The notes beneath the pieces are model-generated. The model did not search any database, was not told where the DNA came from, and saw nothing but the letters and a program-made list of their open reading frames with translations. From NCBI RefSeq assembly GCF_003576645.1, contig NC_044924.1:25285711-25349710 (forward strand): 64,000 nucleotides of DNA, in the 5' to 3' direction. Positions 23,990 to 34,179 of this stretch are shown one piece after another (position 1 is the stretch's first letter; each line of letters starts with the position of its first letter). The translations under genes were made by a program, and so were the position numbers. The DNA comes from Ipomoea triloba (lineage: Eukaryota; Streptophyta; Magnoliopsida; Solanales; Convolvulaceae).

Positions 23990-24414
23990 CATTATTGCAT
24001 GGACCATGGTCCACACAGCTGCGTGGACAAAAAATAAAAAGTACATTATTTTTGTACTGAAGGTACATTATTTTTGTACTGTAGGTACATTATTTTACGG
24101 TACATTATTTTTGTACTGAAGGTACATTATTTGATATATATCAAATAATGTACCTACAGTATAAAGATAATATACCTTCAGTACAAAAATAATGTACTTT
24201 TTATTTTTGTACTGAAGGTACATTATTTTTATACTGTAGGTACATTATTTTAGGGTACATTATTTTTGTACTGAAGGTACATTATTTGATATATACAATC
24301 AAATAATGTACCTACAGTACAAAAATAATGTACCTTCAGTATAAAAATAATGTACTTTTTATTTTTGGTCCACACAGCTGTGTGGACCATGGTCCATGCA
24401 ATAATTTGCCCAGT
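23986..24414. mobile_element. Palindromic MITE with repeated ACATTATTTTTGTAC-type hairpins
   Basis: The outer inverted repeat runs from 'gggcaatcattattgcatgg' to 'ccatgcaataatttgccc' and includes the palindromic 'ccatggtccacacagctg'. Between the arms are repeated inverted units 'gtacattatttttgtactga', so nearly the whole element folds into hairpins. A related element with the same arm lies at 61491-61810. No clear target-site duplication was found. Confidence 0.75.
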
Positions 24415-24419
24415 CGCCT

Positions 24420-24955
24420 GATAAGTGCTCATTTGTCTATATTTTCCTCCCTTTCTAAGTATTTTTCTTATAGATCATTCCAAATTTAAAGACATTGGGA
24501 CTAATTTGTGGTTATTTTGCAAGGATTTTGGTTTGGAAAGCATTGGAAGCAAAGATGATGATTTTCATGCATTTTGGATGCATTTGGAGTCAATGGGAGT
24601 CAAGGAGAAGCTATGGAGATGGATGCAACACTTTCAAGGGAGCCTAAGAGTTGTATTTTCAATGGTATTGATCATTTGGCCATTTTTTTTTTGCTCATTT
24701 GGTCATTTGGCAATTTTTGTGCGTATTCTTTGGTTAATTTGGCACTTCATTTTGCAGTTCCATTACCACTACTGCTACACAATTTTTCCATTACACAAAA
24801 TTCAAATGCAGTACACATTTTTTAAATGGACAATTATCCAAACACTTCAATTAACCAAAGTCTTTACAAACTACTCAAAACCAATACAAAACTACCAATA
24901 ATCTAATTCCATTACACACTATGCATTTGACAAACTAGTCAAAACCATTAAGATC
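24420..24955. other. AT-rich flank of the GRF pseudogene, no gene seen
   Basis: Short chance frames only. It would be the 3' untranslated or downstream region of the minus-strand GRF pseudogene. Confidence 0.4.
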
Positions 24956-25199
24956 CTACTTCACCTGGAAAAGATTTTCACTGGGTTCTACATTTCTCGT
25001 CCAGTGCATAAAACAAAGAAAACCAACAACAATTCCAAATCCAGAAGTACCAAAACTATACAAAAAATTAAATTTGGAATCCAAATTCTTCTTCTTAAGA
25101 TTTACATTTTTTTCATCAATCACTACTTGAAGTTTTTGCATCTCACTCTCTTACTTATCACTACTACAGAAACAACATATAATGTCGGACATATAACGT

Positions 25200-25620
25200 C
25201 GATTTTTTGAAAAATCGACGTTAAAAGTGAAATAACCATATAACGTCGGTTGTTTATAAATAACCAACGTTGTAAATCACAAAAAAAATGATAATAACAT
25301 ACGACGTCGGTTAATTAAATAACCGACGTCGTATGTCAACATACGACGTCGGTTATTTAAATAACCGACGTTGTATGTCTTACAGAAAAGAAAATAAAAA
25401 ATAATAAAAGCATACGGCGTCGGTTAATTAATTAACCGACGTCGTATGTGGTTAATTTTGTTTTAAAAAAAATGTTAAACACTTTATATTATTATTATTA
25501 TTATAAGAATTAAAAAAAAATCTACAAGATACGACATCGGTTTTATGACCTACCGACGTCGTGTCGTTTAATATAAAAAAATTTATTAAACTACTACTTC
25601 GGTTATTAAATCGAAGTCGT
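25200..25620. repeat. Left subterminal repeat array of the CACTA element
   Basis: Roughly ten copies of CGACGTCGGTT or its reverse complement, several arranged as inverted pairs separated by AT-rich loops. Confidence 0.9.
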
Positions 25621-25639
25621 AGGTTTTATAAATAACAAA

Positions 25640-26940
25640 GCCCATCATCGAAACATAAATCTAGTAGCCCTCTATCCCCTTTTCTTCCCTCCGCAGCACC
25701 GCCGCAACCAACGCCTTCGCAGCACCTTCTTTCTTCTTCTTCTTCTCTTCGCCTCACCGCCGAACAGCAACACCGCCTCACTGCCTCCACTGTAATAAAT
25801 GTTTAGGGTTAATGCGTTTGCGCCACTTTGAGTTGCGACTAATCTCTGCGCCTCTGCCTCTGCCTCGCCACGACGCCACCGTCCACCACTGCCACCACTG
25901 CCTCAACCCGCCTCAATCGCCGGTCGTGAGTCCCCTCCGTCTTCACCAGTCACCACCGTCCAGTCGTCGCCTTGCCTCAGGTTCGTAAATCGCCGTTCTC
26001 AACTTCTCATCCGTATTGTCTTTATATAATGTATTGTTGAATTTTTCATGTCTGATTTCAAGTATTTCATGGCCATAACTTGAGGTTGATGCTCAAATAT
26101 GATAGTGGAAATTGGTTTAAACCTATTTCTTCTTGTTGATTTATATGTTTTTAAAAGAAATATTCTAAGAATTCAATTACTCAAAATCCTACAATTGCTC
26201 CAGTAATAAGAGGTTAGTCCTAAGTAATTCAAATTGTTTACCCTTTTGAGAGCTAGAAAAACTTTACTAATTTCAGGAAGCTTTCTGGTCTTTGTCCATG
26301 TTGATTTATAACTAAACTTGAAATTGTTGTACTATATACCTATAGGGTTTTGGGTGAGTGCAAATGGGGAGACTTTGAAATTATTATTGATGTTGAAGGA
26401 AATTTTATATATAATTTGACAGCAGGTTGGGAAACAAATTAGCAAAGTTCTAGGAAAAGGAAAACATCAGGTCTGTTTGTTAGTGCTGCTGTAGTTGATT
26501 CATGGTTTTGCCACAAGGATTTTTATGGTTGAATTATTCTGCAAAGATATTTTCTTTTCCTAATTTTTCCTAGTGAAGCTTCTTTTTGTTAAACTTTGAG
26601 CTAATGGATGTTTTGAAAAATCAAGTACATGCTAGCTAATTTTGATCTTTTGAAAGGCAAATACTTCGATAACTGTACAAAAGGTTGAAGTTGATTTAAC
26701 ATGTTATTTCTGATCTAATTAGTCTTTAAACATATTGGTGTCATTACTACTGGTCTTACTTTACTGATCCTTTTATTTATTTGCAGCAACTATGACAAAG
26801 ATTATTAAAGAGATGCTACCACCAGATTGGTGCTTTTCTTTGAATCACATAGAAAAGCTATTGATCTTGTAATGCAGTTTTTGATTGGTGCTTTTCTTCC
26901 CAGCATCGGGACCATTATTAAAGAGATGCAGGATTGTTAG
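25640..26940. other. Captured leader/intron-like DNA inside the CACTA element
   Basis: 25660-25990 is rich in 'accgcc' and 'cttcttcttc' like a plant 5' leader, followed by AT-rich intron-like sequence. At 26790-26940 short segments recur ('attattaaagagatgc' and 'gattggtgcttttctt' twice each), suggesting local scrambling at the capture breakpoint. No continuous coding frame is visible. Confidence 0.5.
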
Positions 26941-28330
26941 TTTCAATTAGGACTAGACTGGTCAACGCCAACTCATGGCCCCATCCGTAAGTCTATTGGT
27001 GTTTTAGGCAGTTTACATTCTACCAAGGCATCTGCAAAAGAGGGGAGTGTTGCTTCATATGGTGGAATCGGGCCATCAAGAGTAAGTTGCAAATATGTGC
27101 CCTTTCCGAACCGTAAATAAAATTTGTATGTATGTATCTGCAGAGTGATTTGCACTTTCTTGCAGCGCTGCATTGTTCTGGACATTGAAGGAACCACTAC
27201 ACCGATATCTTTTGTGTCTGATGTTCTCTTCCCTTATGGTCGGGATAATGTGGGGAGACATTTGGATATCACATATAACACTGCGGAAACTCAGGATGAC
27301 ATCAAATTACTGAGAGCTCAAGTACGTTGTGCTTTTAAACAATAAATATGGAGTATCATAATTCATTGCTTATTATTCTTTCCATCAACATCTATAGCAA
27401 GTAGATGCACTTTATTACGTTCATCATTGCAGGTAGAAGAAGATTTACAGAATGGGGTTGCGGGTGCTGTGCCCATCCCGCACGATGATGCCGGGAAAGA
27501 AGAGGTAATTGCAGCTCTGGTTACCAATGTGGAGGCAATGATTAAAGCCGACCGCAAGATTACTTCGTTAAAACAATTACAGGTAAGCAGGGGGTTATTT
27601 GGATATCATATCAATTTCAAGGAACTCTATTTTCTCGCTGTCCCTTACTTCGATTTGCTTCACATCCGATCTTTCAGGGTCATATTTGGCGGACTGGTTT
27701 TCAGCATAACAAGCTAGAGGCAATTGTTTATGATGATGTGCCCGAAGCTCTAGAGAAATGGAACGCATTGGGCATCAAGGTTGCTCTCATTTCCACCTTC
27801 TCATATATTGTTTGTTTAATTTGCTGTGTGCTGTAGTTTCTTCGTGATTTGTAGTATATGAACCACTACGCCATATGAACCATATAAGCTTTTCTCTATA
27901 AAACATATCGGTATAAATGGTGGCCGATGCATTTCCACCTACATATCCATATTTAGGTTCTTAAATTTTCTACGTTATTCCTCAGGTCTACATATATTCA
28001 AGCGGTAGCAGATTGGCACAGAGGCTCTTATTTGGCAACACAAATCACGGGGACCTGAGAAACTTCCTGTGTGGATTTTTTGACACAACAGTGGGGTAAA
28101 TTTATGGCGCTTACAAGGAACTTCAAAACTAAATAGAAACCATTTTGATCCTAAGACGGCTTGTTATCATGCCAATTTGCAACACAACCGATCCATTGTT
28201 TCTTCTCTTTTTAGGAACAAGAAGGAAATGAAAAGTTACATCGAGATCATAGAGTCTTTGGGAGTGGATAACCCATCCGAGATTTTATTCGTGATAGATG
28301 TCTATCAAGAAGCAACTGCAGCTTTGGATC
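26941..28330 (+). pseudogene. Captured enolase-phosphatase (DEP1-type) gene fragment
   Basis: Exons read as about 26941-27081, 27166-27321, 27433-27582, 27678-27779, 27986-28095 and 28215-28330, with intact GT..AG junctions and no internal stops. The first exon encodes 'QLGLDWSTPTHGPI', the end of the dehydratase domain of plant methylthioribulose-1-phosphate dehydratase/enolase-phosphatase 1 (DEP1). The rest is the HAD-type enolase-phosphatase domain. HAD motif I is 'LDIEGTTTP' (nucleophile D and acid E kept), motif II is 'YSSGS', and motif IV is 'FVIDVYQEA'. In intact plants the bifunctional enzyme works in the methionine salvage cycle. The copy lacks the dehydratase domain, has no in-frame ATG before motif I (a TAG lies at 26938-26940), and loses the C-terminal tail where another gene fragment is joined. 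Clean exons suggest recent capture. Whether it is transcribed is unknown. Confidence 0.88.
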
Positions 28331-28574
28331 AATTTATGAAGAGAAGTTTGAACAAGCCATCCAGAGTCCTGGTCCAATGTTACTGGAGATAGAAGAAGGA
28401 GATACCAAAGCTATTGTTGCATACTTGAATGTTCTACAAAAGGTGACATGTGCTGAACTGTTTTTAGTGTTTGTTCCCAAATTATAGTCTTAGTTTCTAT
28501 TGGTGTCAGCTAATAATTTGGAATTTGTTTTGGTAATGTTACAGGTTGTTGAAAATGCTAATCCCATTGAATGA
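28331..28574 (+). pseudogene. Captured fragment resembling nucleoporin NUP205
   Basis: Directly after the enolase-phosphatase sequence, a different frame encodes '[20 protein letters not shown]' and 'AIVAYLNVLQK' (exon to 28442), then a GT..AG intron, then 'VVENANPIE' with a TGA at 28572-28574. Past the stop, 'KNWFADI' and 'PLCKL' still match the family pattern I recall for plant NUP205. Assignment is from memory of the family and should be treated as probable. In the enolase-phosphatase frame the same DNA reads about 20 unrelated residues to a TAG at 28390-28392. Confidence 0.55.
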
Positions 28575-28814
28575 AAGAATTGGTTTGCTGATATTTAGCC
28601 ATTATGCAAACTATTTATATCTTTCATCTTTATGATATTTTTCTGTCCATTTTACCACAGGATGCCGCTATTGAGTTAAGCTCCTGATTATCTTGTATAC
28701 TTTCTATTTGACATGGTGTTTTGTGAAATACAATTGCTAGTTCTTTAAACATTTCTCGTGGATCGAAATATCTACTTGGAATTATTATAAAATGAATTTA
28801 AAATTAAATACGTA

Positions 28815-29230
28815 CGACGTTGGTTGTCAATAACCGACGTCGAATGTAAATATGTTTTTATAAAATTAACATTACACGTCGGGTTTTTACAAAAAACCGA
28901 CGTTTTAAGTAATTAAAAAAATTAAGCAAACACATAAGGCGTCGGTTATTAGGAAAACCGACGCTATATGTATTTTTATTTTTCTAAATACTAAACGACG
29001 TTGGTTATCCTTAATAACCGACGTCGTATCTTATTATTTTTATTTTTTAAAAATTAAACAACGTCGGTTTTCCTTAATAACCGACGTCGTTGATTATTTT
29101 TAAAAAATAAAAAATACATACGGCGTCGGTTTTTACAACCGACGTCGTATCATTTATATACAACGTCTGCCAGATTGGCGTCGATTTTTAACCGACGTTA
29201 AAAGTGCTAAAAATCGACGTTAAAAGTGTT
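28815..29230. repeat. Right subterminal repeat array of the CACTA element
   Basis: Multiple AACCGACGTCGT / ACGACGTTGGTT-type motifs in inverted pairs mirror the left array. Confidence 0.9.
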
Positions 29231-29689
29231 TTCTGTAGTAGTGTATCTAACCTCTTCAATAGACCTCGAATCACTTTGACCACACAGTCAGAGACATCGG
29301 AGTCCAACCCTTGAAAATACCTACAGTTTTCATTCTCCCAACATTCAAATTGAATTAACAAAGACAAATTCAGTATTCTAGCACCTAATAACAACAAAGT
29401 AAATGGTTTAAGATGCTTAAACGTACTCCGGCATGCTCTAATTAAATCGCTTTCTAGGGTTGGCATAACTCCAGGACATCCTTACAGGAGCAACTTCGCC
29501 GCACCAACATCGCACTTCTGGAATCCATTCTACTAAATCGGAGTTGTTCGAAGACATGCTCTTGCAGACCTCGTCGCCCTCTTCGTTGTTCTAGGTATGA
29601 TGAATGGAAATGACGGATTACAATTTTGGAGTGAAAGGGCTTAGCTAAGGTGAAATGAAGGTGCGGTGAAAGGGGATGCGAAAACAAAG

Positions 29690-29895
29690 GTTAAGGGAAG
29701 AAATAGGGGTGCAAAATGACCTAAATGTCAATGGTCTTAACACTAGTTAGAGTCAAATCTAACCGGAGGACAACATCGTTGACTAAGATTTAATGTTATT
29801 AGCGACCCAATTACATAAAATTGACAATGGGGGACCACATTGCAAATCGAGCAATAATTGAGGGACCAAAAGTGCGATTTTCTCATTGTAATATT
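29690..29895. repeat. Possible transposon terminus flanking the GRF pseudogene
   Basis: The string 'gagggaccaaaagtgcgatttt' with 'gggggaccacattgc' resembles MULE-type inverted ends in plants. No partner end was located, so this is tentative. From 29900 to 30430 the DNA is AT-rich with one short direct repeat ('cttaattaatatactcttct' at about 30082 and 30230) and no gene. Confidence 0.3.
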
Positions 29896-30430
29896 AAGAG
29901 TTGAAGAGTTAATTATTAAGAAAATTATAATACATGCGCGATAGTATAATACTTAAGAAAAACTCATTACCCGTATCACAACACATAAGAGATTTTGCAA
30001 ATTAAAGGAAAATGATTACGAGTAAATACAATAGAAGCTTTAACAATTTAGGAAGGATAAATTAGTAGAAACTTTTCATAACTTAATTAATATACTCTTC
30101 TTAGATTGAATAGGGAGTGACATATAAATAATTTTGAATAATCATAACTACTTCTCTCCATCATACATGGCAACATATTTGAAAATAAGGGTACATTTTT
30201 AGATGAATCATTAGCTAGAAAACTTTTCATAACTTAATTAATATACTCTTCTTAGATGGAATCGTGAGGTCCATCATATCACCGGTTACATTTATTTTGT
30301 TCTACTATGGTCTATTTAAACTCTAAAAGTAAAAGAGCATGCACATGGACGACAATGGAAGACATGCATGAAGGTAATTAAGGTCTGCTCAGTGCTTTCT
30401 CTCTAAATCACGCGATCATATGCTGCAATT

Positions 30431-31456
30431 TCAGGGCTCAAAGGTGCAGACATGGAGCCCTGGATTATGGTGAGTGAGACAAGAGTCAAATGCAATTGAA
30501 TTGTTCACTCCTTGAACGTTACTGTTCATGAATAGAGTACTAGTACCAGTCCTTTCTGCAGATTGCAAGGTTTTAGGACGATTCTTCTCCTTATTATTGC
30601 AGTGAGGAGTAGTGATTCTTTTGTCCTGAATGCTTGGAAGTTTAGCTCCATGGTCGTACTTGTTTCGCGAACGATTGACGACCATGGCTGCCCCAATGTT
30701 ATCACCAACTAATCTCACGATTCTCATTCCGTGATGCTTTTTTGAGGACGAATCGTCCAAATGTTTTCTTTGCATGGCTACCGCCTTCTCTTCGAATGCT
30801 ACCCCGGTTTTCGCAATCTGTGCTGTGCTCTGTAATTTATGGTGCTTAGTGTCAACATGGGAGGAATTGGGTTGCACTTGATTGGACTTTTCAGTGACTT
30901 GTTGCACCAGTAGGCTCTTATGCTCAGTTTCTGCTGAAGAATTGTTGAATTGTTGAAGAATTGTTGAAGGAGATGAAAGGTTGGTGGTGATTGGGGATTT
31001 GGGAAAGGATGCTGCAGCAATAGGTTGTGATGGTTTGAGTGCAGGAGGAGTAGTGATTGGGGCCTTAGGGGCATTAGAGACTGCCTGAGAAGTTATGGTA
31101 AGAGTGGGAGGAGGAGAGGACCTTTGTGCAGCAGCTGCGGCGGGAGGAGGCTGCAGGGAAATGGGAGCGGCTGCAGGCTGCGGTGGCGGCTTGGCGGCGG
31201 CCGTGGATGACCTAAACAGCGGGCGTTGCTCGGGTGGTGGCTGCGGAGTTTGAGCTCTTTGCTCGGGGGCTGCTGCACCTATTGCAGTTGGTGGCCAAGT
31301 AGGCTTTTGTGGTTGAGCAGATGAAAGTGTCCTAAATGGCTTAAAAGCGGGGCGTCGAATGGAGTCTGACCGTGCTGGTGGCGGGGTGGGTGCAGTTGCA
31401 GGGCTACGAGCAGAAGACAAAGATAGCCATGAAACAGAACGTCGATTGGTAGCCAT
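30431..31456 (-). CDS. Proline-rich protein of unknown function
   Basis: A single exon of 341 aa begins 'MATNRRSVSWLSLSSARSP'. Residues 20-160 are rich in Pro and Ala with many Gln ('PPPQPAAAPISLQPPPAAA'), a low-complexity, probably disordered region. A Ser/Gln-rich middle follows. The C-terminal third is more ordered and looks conserved, with 'MRIVRLVGDNIGAAM' near residues 240-255, 'NSNVQGVNNSI' near 313-323 and a 'CLTHHNPGLHV' tail. No signal peptide or membrane span is visible. Proteins with this arrangement exist in plant databases under generic names (for example 'gp1-like' because of the prolines), but I know of no function. The lack of stops over 1 kb and a TATA-like element upstream support a real gene. 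Confidence 0.75.
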   Translation of the reverse strand: MATNRRSVSWLSLSSARSPATAPTPPPARSDSIRRPAFKPFRTLSSAQPQKPTWPPTAIGAAAPEQRAQTPQPPPEQRPLFRSSTAAAKPPPQPAAAPISLQPPPAAAAAQRSSPPPTLTITSQAVSNAPKAPITTPPALKPSQPIAAASFPKSPITTNLSSPSTILQQFNNSSAETEHKSLLVQQVTEKSNQVQPNSSHVDTKHHKLQSTAQIAKTGVAFEEKAVAMQRKHLDDSSSKKHHGMRIVRLVGDNIGAAMVVNRSRNKYDHGAKLPSIQDKRITTPHCNNKEKNRPKTLQSAERTGTSTLFMNSNVQGVNNSIAFDSCLTHHNPGLHVCTFEP

Positions 31457-31603
31457 CGAATATAATGTTAGCTAGCTAACTAGATTATATTATCTTAATC
31501 GATCAACTGCAAACCTCAACCTCTTACTCTTATTGCACACCACTATGCCCTGCAGTTGCTATTGTGGTTTTACTGATTAATAACAAAACCCCACCATCAA
31601 CTC

Positions 31604-31613
31604 TTATTTATAT
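31604..31613 (-). promoter_or_regulatory. Candidate TATA box of the proline-rich gene
   Basis: Read on the minus strand, 'atataaataa' lies about 150 bases upstream of the ATG at 31456. Spacing is plausible for a plant promoter. Confidence 0.4.
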
Positions 31614-31619
31614 GTATCA

Positions 31620-32085
31620 TACACCGCCCAAAATATAAATAGTAAAATAGAGAAGGAAAAGGAAGACATAAGAAAGGCATCAGATTCATTAAGGTTAAAT
31701 TGTATAGTATTACTTGGGGCATCAAATCTGAAATGCGTCAATCAATAAATTGAGTTTGCCAGCGGATGCATCAATCAAATTTGTATACCTTTTGTATTGC
31801 GTGAATGTATATTGACAAGGACTAACAAGCTAAGCATCATGTGTGGCCCATGTTCTAAGTGCAGCAAAATTGATAAATACCCTTTATCACGACAACAACA
31901 ATTTACATATAATCTCATCAAGTCTGGGAAGTAAAACTGGATTACGAGATCAAGAACAAAAAACTAAGATGAAGAAGATAAGTTTACTTAGTTCGGCAGA
32001 GTATACATTCAGAGAGATCTTTTATTAATTGTGATGATGAAATATCTACTATTACAAGCATCATCTTTATAGATGTACGTTTAAA
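31620..32085. other. Intergenic, no gene seen
   Basis: AT-rich, with no repeat or coding signal I can support. Confidence 0.5.
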
Positions 32086-32089
32086 AATG

Positions 32090-32490
32090 AAAAATGTTCA
32101 AATTAATCATTGAACTACAAGTAAAAGTGCAATTGAGTCATCCAATTCAAAAAGAATGCAATTAGGTCTCTAAACTATCCAAAATTATGTAATTTCACCA
32201 TATTTAAAAATTTATTATTTGTAAATTTATTTTAATATTAAATAAATAAAGTGGTGGGATTTTTCATTTTTATTGGTTTTTTAAATTTTATTTTATTTAA
32301 AATTATTAAAATAAATTTAAATAATAATTTTTGTTAGGAAGATCACCACGTCAACAATGACATGATCAACAACTCAAATTTGATTGAGTTACAAAATTTA
32401 ATTAGACAATTCAAAGACCTAATTGTATTTTATTTAGTTGAATGACTCAATTACACTTTTACCTATAGTTTGGTGGCTAATTACACTGCC
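32090..32490. mobile_element. Small MULE-like inverted-repeat element
   Basis: The left 'aagtaaaagtgcaattgagt' and right 'actcaattacacttttacct' are inverted, inside longer imperfect arms of about 80 bp around an AT-rich core. The target-site duplication was not resolved. Confidence 0.55.
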
Positions 32491-32499
32491 CCCACACTC

Positions 32500-34176
32500 C
32501 CAATCCACTCAGCAAACCAGATTGAGGTTTGAACCAAAAGACATGTATTGTCTTTTCGTTTCGCTTCACTTTGTTGCGCTACACTTCATTGAGTTCACTC
32601 TAAACTCCATCAGACTCCAACACATACCATCTTTCAGTAACATATGATATATACACACAACAACCTCACACATTGATTGGGAATTGGGATGGACGATAGA
32701 AAATTGGCGACTATTAGTGGAAAACAGAAGAGAATGTGCAACAGAGCTAAGCCAATTGGAAGATGGTATGCGTAGATTCTCTTGGGTGTAATATAATGCT
32801 CCATTTGCGGCCAACAAATGCAGTTCACACATATATATATATATGATCATATTGATTCCTGCCCTTTACGCCGTCAGAATAATCTTACGCTGTAAGGCAG
32901 CCGGAATGCATTTGAAATAACAATGGAGGTGTTTGACAAATAGTTGTTAGCGAATTTAACTAGCTAATAAAGCTGCTTGAGTAGCTTTTTAAATTTTAAC
33001 TTAAAAATAATAAATTGTTACAAAAAACTTATTAATCAAACACGGATTGTTTAATCAAGTCAAACAGCTAATAGTAGTAAAACAAGTTAAGATTGACTGA
33101 TAAGTTAATTATGTTACAAAACACGTTTAATATTATATATTTTTTCATGAAAGTAAAAGCAAATGATCCTGTTTTCTTCTCTTTTTACTTTTGCTGAGCT
33201 TTTCAAACTGAAATTCAAACATGTTTCATCCCGCATTGACTTTACCTCTTGAGATTCTATTCTGTCCCTTTTTTTTTCTTTTTTTTTTTTCTTTTCTCTT
33301 TCTTGTCCACCAACAGTTCGTGTTCTAGTAACCATGCCAATATTCTATGCCAGTACGCAGTAGCGAGATCTAGATGAGTGTTATTTAATTTGGATTAACC
33401 ATTCAACTGTCAAGTATGTGCACTAATGCATTTTTTGATAACCGCTGCGAGTTTTGGTAAAGATAATATTACCACGATTAACTATTATCTTTAATTGTAT
33501 CACTTTTTAAAGTAAGGAGAGGCTTCACCAAAAACTTAAAAATAGCTGAAAGTGAAAAGCTATAAGTTAGAAGTTGAAATTTGAAGAACTGTTATGCTTA
33601 AAAGTGTTTGAAAAAAATTAGTTTTTTTTTGAAAAAAAAATTAGCTTTTTAATAAGCTGATAAATATAAAGAAGATTAAAAAGGACATCCTCAAAAAATT
33701 TAAATAGTTTTAAATTTAAATAGGTTTGTTGAGGAATTTCGTATGAAAGGTTTATGGTCTATCTGAGGCTATCTATCTAGTAAGATCGATCAAAGTCATT
33801 CAGTAAAATGGTGTAACTCTCGGTTTAGGTAGTTGATATTCATTCTGATGAATTCAGATGATGTTCAATTTATTGTTGCGTGTACTTTTCTTTGTTGAGA
33901 TTGGGTTGGTGTTCAGTGTACCGTAGTACAAGATCGAAAAGAATGCTTTGCATTCCAATGTTATGTAAAAAGGACCAACGAGGATCCTAAAGGAGAAGGT
34001 AGCTTATTAGTAGCTTAAAATAAGTTATAGGTTTTTAAATAAGCTCTGCCAAATAGAATATAGCCTGCATCTACATCTACAAACGTAATAAGTATCAACA
34101 AAGTTAAGCCTCTGATGAAACTGAAAAATGTTGGTGGAATTATTAGTTGAAATGAATTTTTCATATTATTTTGATT
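32500..34176. other. Intergenic with degenerate MITE remnants
   Basis: At 32925-33125 a degenerate relative of the Tourist-like MITEs is seen ('gtttgacaaatagttgttag' to 'attatgttacaaaacac'). At 33240-33300 there is a pyrimidine run. No gene is supported. Confidence 0.4.
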
Positions 34177-34179
34177 TTA

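Larger units (their letters stand above)
25159..29243. mobile_element. Non-autonomous CACTA (En/Spm) element with captured gene fragments
   Basis: The element has termini CACTACTACAGAAA and TTTCTGTAGTAGTG and a 3-bp duplication TAT (25156-25158 and 29244-29246), together diagnostic of CACTA elements. Length is 4085 bp. Subterminal regions (about 25200-25620 and 28815-29225) carry many copies of a short inverted motif, AACCGACGTCGT and its complement, sometimes as hairpins around ATTTAAAT, the usual transposase-binding arrays. No transposase ORF is seen. The interior holds spliced-gene-like DNA, namely a CT/GC-rich leader-like tract (25640-25990), the enolase-phosphatase fragment (26944-28330) and a second gene fragment (28331-28574). 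Mobility would depend on a transposase elsewhere. Confidence 0.93.
24956..29557 (-). pseudogene. GRF-type zinc-finger protein pseudogene, split by a CACTA element
   Basis: On the minus strand the 5' part begins at the ATG at 29557 with 'CWCGEVAPVRMSWSYANPRK', the CxC start of a GRF zinc finger, but meets a TAG at 29441-29443. A second exon-like piece (about 29350-29247) has 'ENCRYFQGLDSDVSD', matching the rest of the finger, then 'KVIRGLLKRL'. The CACTA element 25159-29243 follows. Beyond it, 25155-24956 continues with a charged helical segment ('SEMQKLQVVIDEKNVNLKKK') and one membrane-spanning stretch ('FGIVVGFLCFMHW') ending in a stop, the usual architecture of small plant GRF proteins. Removing the insert leaves the frame aligned except for one in-frame TAA near the junction. 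The gene is therefore dead through at least two nonsense codons plus the insertion. GRF fingers bind nucleic acid, and such short genes are often carried by transposons. Confidence 0.75.

Noticed and set aside
24425..24901. 158-codon plus-strand frame
   Set aside because: Aromatic-rich, AT-driven composition with no recognisable motif, and it lies downstream of the opposite-strand GRF pseudogene.
25200..29230. CRISPR-like short repeats with spacers
   Set aside because: The regularly recurring inverted motif is the subterminal array of a CACTA element in a plant genome; orientation alternates and spacers are AT-rich.
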